Source: Deltaproteobacteria bacterium
GTDB taxonomy: Bacteria > Myxococcota_A > UBA9042 > DTJE01
Direction: 5' to 3'
Length of the DNA stretch: 36,192 bases
Assembly: GCA_029547805.1 (NCBI GenBank)
Contig: JAKPOP010000007.1
Coordinates: 1-36,192 of the forward strand
Numbering within the stretch: position 1 is the first letter of the stretch; the number at the start of each line of letters is the position of its first letter. The position numbers and the translations under genes are program-made. This document shows, in pieces, positions 32,701-36,192 of this stretch. Under the pieces are notes generated by a model that was not told where the DNA came from, did no database searches, and worked only from the letters and a program-made list of their open reading frames with translations.

Positions 32701-35199
32701 GATGTCCAGCAGGGTCGCCACACCTGACACGAGTTCGTCCCGCGATGTGTCGAGCGGCCCCGACCATTTCTCGAAGAACGGCAGGTCAGGCCTGAGTCCT
32801 GCATACTCCACGATCAATCGGCCCCATGGTTCCAGGCCGATCCGCTGGCGCATGCTCGTGGCGACCTCCCGCAGGACCAGGATGCGCAGGAAGCGCTTGC
32901 GCTCCTCCCCGTGGCGGACGCCTTCCGCTTCCTTGCGATGGACGCGCCAGACCTCAGGGACCAGGGCCCGGGACAGGTCGTCGTCGTGATCCAGCAGGTC
33001 GTCCAGGTACGACGTGAGGTCTCCAACCGACACCGGACCCTGGACCAGACGCTCGTGGATCAGGGCGCGCAGCCGGTAGCGGCGAGCGTGGTCCTGCATC
33101 CAGCCCGCCTGAAAGGCGGCGTCCTGGCGGTTGTCCGCAAAGACGAGCAGGCGCTTTCGCTCGGCGTAGTGCAGCATGTTCTGCGCGAGCACGTGGACGT
33201 CGGAAACGGCAACCGCACGGACCGGGCGTGCCGGTTCCCTGTACAGACCCACTCGCTGTCGCCCGATGGCGCCGCATGCCACGCACCTCGTCAGGTATCC
33301 CGGCACGGTATCGCTCTGCCGCAAGACGTAGAGTTCGACCAGCCCGCCCTCCCGTCCGCACCCGTCGCAGCGGGGCCGCTCGGCCGGGTGCAAGGCGCCG
33401 CAGGTGCGGCACAGGTACACCGGCGCCCCGAAGCGGTGGCTCGTCGGATCGGCGCCGTCTGCGCCATTGGCACCCTCTTCGTCAGGATCCTCGGTGACGA
33501 GCCGGTCCACGAGGACGACGCGACAGCCGCCTCTTGCCGCATCCAGGGCGCGCCAGACGACCCGGTCCTCTACCGCCTCGCCTCCCTCCGGCGTCCGGTC
33601 CAGGAATTTGAAGTCCGCAACATGGTGAACAAAGTAGTGCTGCCCGCAGGTGGTGCAGGTGAGGATCGGCAGGCGGAACAGACCTGTGTCGCAAGCGACC
33701 TCGTCCTCGGCCGATAGCCACAACTTGGGTCCCGTGTGTCCCTCGGGGAACGTCACGACCGCGCCGCCGACGCCCCGCACGAACGCGTGGACCACAGGGC
33801 GCAACAGGGGCCGGCCCTCCCTGCGCGACACGGCGCCGAGTGCGAGCCACACCAGAATTTCCTCCTCGGGCACCGGGCGTCCAACAACGCGGGCCAGTTC
33901 CTCAACCAGGTCGTCCAGCCGCCGCGGCGTGGTGAGGGATTCCGCGATCCGGTACACCAGTTCGTTCGCGGCGAGCCGGTCGTAAAGGCTCTCCTGCCAG
34001 CGGGCCGCTTCGAGCCGTGTCCCCGTGAGCGACTGGAAGACGCCCTGGAGCATTCGCACCGCGGATTCGCTCGGGCCATCGCCCTCGACTCCGGAGACCG
34101 CGTCGAGCACCGTGCGGAGCTGGACCGCCGGGTCGCCCGGAAGCGGATCCGGCATCGCGCGCGTGTCGGCCCACATGTCGGTCTCGTACTCCTCACCGAC
34201 GAGTGCAACCGATTCCGCGGGAACACCGAAGAACCGAGCCGCGAATTCCCGGCCGGCCTCTGGACCGCGCTCCGGGTCAGCGATCGTGGCCGACGTGGCG
34301 ACGCAGGCCGTCTCCGTGGGTCCGCGACCGCAGTGTGCCCGCAGGCGCCGGATCAGGCACGCGGTCTCGGCCCCGGTCGCGCCGCTGAAGGTGTGGGCTT
34401 CATCGAAAACCAGAAAGTCGAGTCGGGCCCCGTCGAACAACTCGACGTCCCGCTGGCGGGTGAGCAGCAATTCGAGTTGCTTGATGTTCGTGAGGAGGAT
34501 GCGCGGCTGCATGCCGGGAGTGCGCATCTCGTCCCGGCTGACGCGCTCCTCTGGCGGGTGGACCGCGTGGGTCTGCCGGCTGCGGCGCACTGACTCGAGG
34601 GCGCTCAGGTAGTCCACCCGCGACGACCCGGACGGCAGCCGGATGCCGGGCACGTCCTCGCTTCTTTCGGGTGTCTTCCCCACGTACATGCCGAACGTGA
34701 CGCCTGTGCCGGCGAGCAATTCCCGCAGGCGTCCGAGCTGATCCTCGGCGAGGGCGTTCATCGGGTACACGATGACCGCGACGACCCCCGCCGGGGCGCG
34801 CTGGTCCCGCAGCGTCAGGCACCGGCTGATGATCGGGTACAGGAAGCACTCAGTCTTCCCGGAGCCGGTCCCGGTGGCCACAAGCGCCGTCTTCCCGGCG
34901 GCGATCCCCCGGATCGCGGTCTCCTGATGTCCGTACAGATGCGGATGCGGGGCGAGATGCGCCAGGTGAGGGTGCAGCACGCCTTCGGCGACCAGGTCGG
35001 CCACCCTGGCGCCCTTGCGGAACGATCGGCTGAGGCTGATATACGGCCCCTTCAGCAGCGGCGAGGCCCGCGTCTCCTCGAGGTTCAGGAGGCGCCGCAT
35101 CTGCTCGTGCAGGCCGCGGTCCGCAAAGGGGTACGTGGTGATCTGGTACCGCAGGAAGTCCGCGACGACGCGATCGGCGAAGGTGATTGGGTTCAGCAT
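29749..35199 (-). CDS. Giant SF2 helicase with DUF1998 module and C-terminal Vsr/DUF559-like nuclease domain
   Basis: A 1816-residue multidomain protein. The DEAD/DEAH core has Walker A ATGTGSGKT at 108-116, DEAH at 266-269, SATI at 303-306 and motif VI QRAGRAGRR near 1080. Cys pairs near residues 515 (CTTCGQHY), 600 (CRTCGALH with CDGCG) and later (CDTCRRPH, CLVCGQS) suggest zinc binding. The DUF1998 region runs to about 1630 and ends in CGCATACIDCL. The last 120 residues resemble a Vsr/DUF559-type nuclease: PDFFYED, IYLDGMSRHIHG, then an Asp and GYEVLEIPY. ATG 35199 is chosen because GGGAGG lies upstream and the gene then overlaps the preceding ORF by seven bases. The fusion recalls DISARM DrmA+DrmB and MrfA; an anti-phage role is inferred. 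Codon use differs from the housekeeping genes. Confidence 0.85.
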   Translation of the reverse strand: MLNPITFADRVVADFLRYQITTYPFADRGLHEQMRRLLNLEETRASPLLKGPYISLSRSFRKGARVADLVAEGVLHPHLAHLAPHPHLYGHQETAIRGIAAGKTALVATGTGSGKTECFLYPIISRCLTLRDQRAPAGVVAVIVYPMNALAEDQLGRLRELLAGTGVTFGMYVGKTPERSEDVPGIRLPSGSSRVDYLSALESVRRSRQTHAVHPPEERVSRDEMRTPGMQPRILLTNIKQLELLLTRQRDVELFDGARLDFLVFDEAHTFSGATGAETACLIRRLRAHCGRGPTETACVATSATIADPERGPEAGREFAARFFGVPAESVALVGEEYETDMWADTRAMPDPLPGDPAVQLRTVLDAVSGVEGDGPSESAVRMLQGVFQSLTGTRLEAARWQESLYDRLAANELVYRIAESLTTPRRLDDLVEELARVVGRPVPEEEILVWLALGAVSRREGRPLLRPVVHAFVRGVGGAVVTFPEGHTGPKLWLSAEDEVACDTGLFRLPILTCTTCGQHYFVHHVADFKFLDRTPEGGEAVEDRVVWRALDAARGGCRVVLVDRLVTEDPDEEGANGADGADPTSHRFGAPVYLCRTCGALHPAERPRCDGCGREGGLVELYVLRQSDTVPGYLTRCVACGAIGRQRVGLYREPARPVRAVAVSDVHVLAQNMLHYAERKRLLVFADNRQDAAFQAGWMQDHARRYRLRALIHERLVQGPVSVGDLTSYLDDLLDHDDDLSRALVPEVWRVHRKEAEGVRHGEERKRFLRILVLREVATSMRQRIGLEPWGRLIVEYAGLRPDLPFFEKWSGPLDTSRDELVSGVATLLDITRRGGILLDREGDIFSRFWQDGDYEVQRGYLPLMPGVPKGLKLRRGPDDDPNRVQQWLSDRGDTQARQLARRFGVPAEHLDEFFNDLWRLLTEDLGLLAPATLKGARNRALPRCAGVRQVDADRLRLAAHKGVFRCDTCRRPHVRVTPHMVCTAWRCGGTLRDEPESGEDYDLMVLDKGFTMLRPREHSAQIPPDQREVLERAFKGEHDLVNTLVCTPTLELGVDIGALDAVLMRNVPPLPSNYWQRAGRAGRRHRMAVNVTYARTASHDRAYFADPARLLGGVITPPRFNLKNELMVQKHVHAAVLTVLFRLARAGSPLSEEDRQGLSEVLSHCFPPQVRHYLFDHAGHVRREPFDTAPLAAVVAKHEETIVDHVGAVFDQGWPADDAAVVAPDRLAMQVGHFAECLGDVTARLARRLQWALNQMRRLDEVRETKGTLDPDEDALRQRCDRLVKKLKGIESRRRREAEGYDDTNTYSVLAAEGFLPGYGLDIGAVVGFHQAPRYGTDLRDFELRRPQALALREFVPGNLIYVNGHRFYPRFFHLEATEPTIFQVDVGNEAVVEVGTGLAVAEVGLGASALPAIPICDVDLPHQSHITDDEDYRFQLPVSVFGYEQARHGAGRSFHWGPKEVSLRSSVHLRLVNVGPSQLVRGANRMGYPMCLVCGQSRSALASEADRNQFARDHQERCGRRVESVGFFADIVVDALCIKECASREEAYSVAEALRKGASGILEMDLEDLQVLAIGRPGSAVVDVLLYDPMPGGSGLLDQMTSRWPEVVQAALEVVEKCGCATACIDCLFTFRNAAYHQHLNRSTASDRLRTWGDTLVFAHPVTPRLPETDRGEPPVNDAEATLRALLVSAGFPSPIGQRPIDLGLSLGTTKPDFFYEDPTGRLDGICIYLDGMSRHIHGNPATQRRDREIREELRNRGYEVLEIPYGHLSDRNAMARHFRRLARILLGREGADRVSADTGWFETARQTGGES

Positions 35200-35831
35200 C
35201 TGACAGTACCTCCCGTGGCCATCCGAGGAAGAAATCTGAGAAGCCGCGCCAGGCTGGGGCTGCGCGCTTCGGCGGCGTGGGGCCGCCAGTGAAGGTTCGT
35301 GAAATCGATCAAGGACGTGACATATCCGGGACCAAACCGGGCGCTGGTGCCCTCGGGCGGCAGCAGGGCCTCGCGGATCGACTTGCGGCGCGAACGGCGG
35401 GCGAGTGCGAGCACATGGTCCTTCGGGTCGTCGAGTGCATCCGGGTCGCCGGAGACCCGCGCCGCGGGAACGCCCAAACAGTGCGCCATGGCCTCCCGAT
35501 CCGCGAGCAGCCACGACTCGACGGCCCTCACCGCCACATGGAGGCGCATCCGTGGGGCAGGCGACGGCAGCAGCGTCCTGGTCAGTTTCGGTGCGCACGG
35601 CGCGTCATGGTCGAGGTCCCGCAGTACGAGCCAGCGGGAGAATCGAGCAGCGTTGTTGTACGCGGCAAGCCTGTCGTCCAGCCCAGTCTTCCCGTTCGTG
35701 ATGCACACCGGACCCGGGGTCAATCCGGCCCTGAGTGATCCCCTCAAAGGCGATCGGGGGTCTGCGAAGTCTCGGCAGGGCCAAAAGAAGCCTTCCGGGG
35801 GCACAGCGCGCTGTGTAGCGAGGTTTTTCAT
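35193..35831 (-). CDS. DUF4276/Toprim-like protein, probably N-terminally truncated by an IS
   Basis: A 212-residue ORF. From about residue 45 it matches the pattern I associate with a DUF4276-like, Toprim-related family: GKTGLDDRLAAYNNAA, the acidic DLD at 72-74, VRAVESWLLAD (101-111), DPK (135-137), GPGY (167-170) and SPSLARLL. The N-terminal segment that should hold the Toprim glutamate is missing; residues 1-40 look unrelated and may be read from IS sequence. The ATG has GGAGG six bases upstream, but both lie in the end of the transposase gene, with ATGA overlap. It precedes the helicase with a seven-base overlap. It could still be expressed as a chimera, though it is likely a damaged gene. 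The family name is from memory of its motifs. Confidence 0.6.
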   Translation of the reverse strand: MKNLATQRAVPPEGFFWPCRDFADPRSPLRGSLRAGLTPGPVCITNGKTGLDDRLAAYNNAARFSRWLVLRDLDHDAPCAPKLTRTLLPSPAPRMRLHVAVRAVESWLLADREAMAHCLGVPAARVSGDPDALDDPKDHVLALARRSRRKSIREALLPPEGTSARFGPGYVTSLIDFTNLHWRPHAAEARSPSLARLLRFLPRMATGGTVRC

Positions 35832-36192
35832 ACGACACCTCCGGTGGCCGGGACACCCCTGGGGATGTCCAGATCAAAGGCCAGGCGGGCGAAGCATGAG
35901 AGCCAGGCGAGGGGGAGCCAGCGGACCAGTCGGTGCCCCTTCCAGCCCATCTGGAAAGGGCTATGGGTGCGGGTCCGAACGGTGTTGGCCTTGTAGAGGC
36001 GGTCGAGGCCCTTGGCCTCGATGTAGTGGCCGATCAAGGAGACCAGGAAGTAGGCAGAAGCAATGACCAGGATGAGGCGGTCCAGCCGATCGGGACGATC
36101 CTTCAGACGGTACTCACCGAGGCTCCAGCCGTAACGGGTGCTCTTCTTGTCGCGGAAGACTTCCTCGATGGTGAAGCGGCGTCCGTAGAGAC
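35828..36192 (-). mobile_element. IS4-family transposase, C-terminal part, running off the window
   Basis: An open frame continues from the window edge for 120 visible residues and ends in TGA at 35828. It begins with LYGRRFTIEEVFRDKK, which fits the IS4-family YREK signature exactly: Tyr, two residues, Arg, three residues, Glu, six residues, Lys. This holds the third catalytic acid of the DDE transposase. Downstream are two hydrophobic helices (RLILVIASAYFLVSLIGHYIEA and RLVRWLPLAWLSCFARLAF) and a short tail. Upstream DDE residues are outside the window, so completeness is unknown. The IS end probably lies within 35720-35825, beyond the stop codon. It reads towards the truncated ORF and helicase and may supply their transcription. 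Confidence 0.8.

Noticed and set aside
35200-35598. N-terminal extension of the helicase to 35598
   Set aside because: The frame is open, but it lies inside the upstream ORF, lacks a ribosome site and has Gly/Arg-rich composition. ATG 35199 has a good GGGAGG.

Overview
The window is a very GC-rich bacterial chromosome segment. The organism is Gram-negative, because it carries BamA and a LolC/LolD lipoprotein-release transporter. I lean towards Myxococcota/Deltaproteobacteria-like bacteria. The reasons are the b'-b-delta-alpha-gamma-beta-epsilon ATP synthase cluster with a signal-peptide-bearing b subunit, the lysS-lolC-lolD-bamA order, a large CehA/McbA-type lipoprotein with a Pro/Asp-rich linker, and an alkylglycerone-phosphate synthase. 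This placement is inference; no rRNA or marker tree is available here.

Layout. (1) 157-6157, + strand: a seven-gene F1/stalk ATP synthase operon behind a TTGACA promoter; the a and c subunit genes must lie elsewhere. (2) 6321-10003, - strand: a fadN-fadA beta-oxidation pair with a perfect 14-bp-arm hairpin between the genes. (3) 10233-13034, - strand: an adenosylcobalamin-dependent ribonucleotide reductase (nrdJ), preceded by a promoter and two NrdR-box-like sites 32 bp apart. (4) 13475-14968, +: an RpoD-family sigma factor. (5) 15153-22686, +: one dense operon lysS-lolC-lolD-bamA-surE-apt with several 4-bp start/stop overlaps. (6) 22735-25443, -: a large secreted lipoprotein with a CehA/McbA-type PHP metallohydrolase domain. 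(7) 25640-29495, +: a short-chain dehydrogenase, an Old-Yellow-Enzyme-like flavoprotein with a retained Fe-S cysteine cluster, and an alkylglycerone-phosphate synthase, together a candidate ether-lipid cluster. A 105-nt stretch with nested, branched base-pairing potential lies in front of the synthase gene.

(8) 29496-36192 is an accessory segment. Its base and codon use looks different and it is bordered by an insertion sequence. It holds a 1816-residue SF2 helicase fused to a DUF1998-type zinc-binding module and a C-terminal Vsr/DUF559-like nuclease domain. Upstream and overlapping it is a DUF4276/Toprim-like gene that appears to have lost its N-terminus. An IS4-family transposase end (YREK motif) follows at the window edge. 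The domain set recalls fused DISARM DrmA/DrmB and other helicase-nuclease anti-phage proteins, so this is the best candidate for an undescribed defence system. The partner gene looks damaged by the IS, so the locus may be decayed or rewired.

The genes in (1)-(5) are ordinary housekeeping functions: energy, fatty-acid oxidation, dNTP supply, transcription, translation, outer-membrane assembly and purine salvage. The most interesting material is in the regulatory DNA around nrdJ, the fadN-fadA hairpin, the structured leader before the synthase, and the accessory end of the window.
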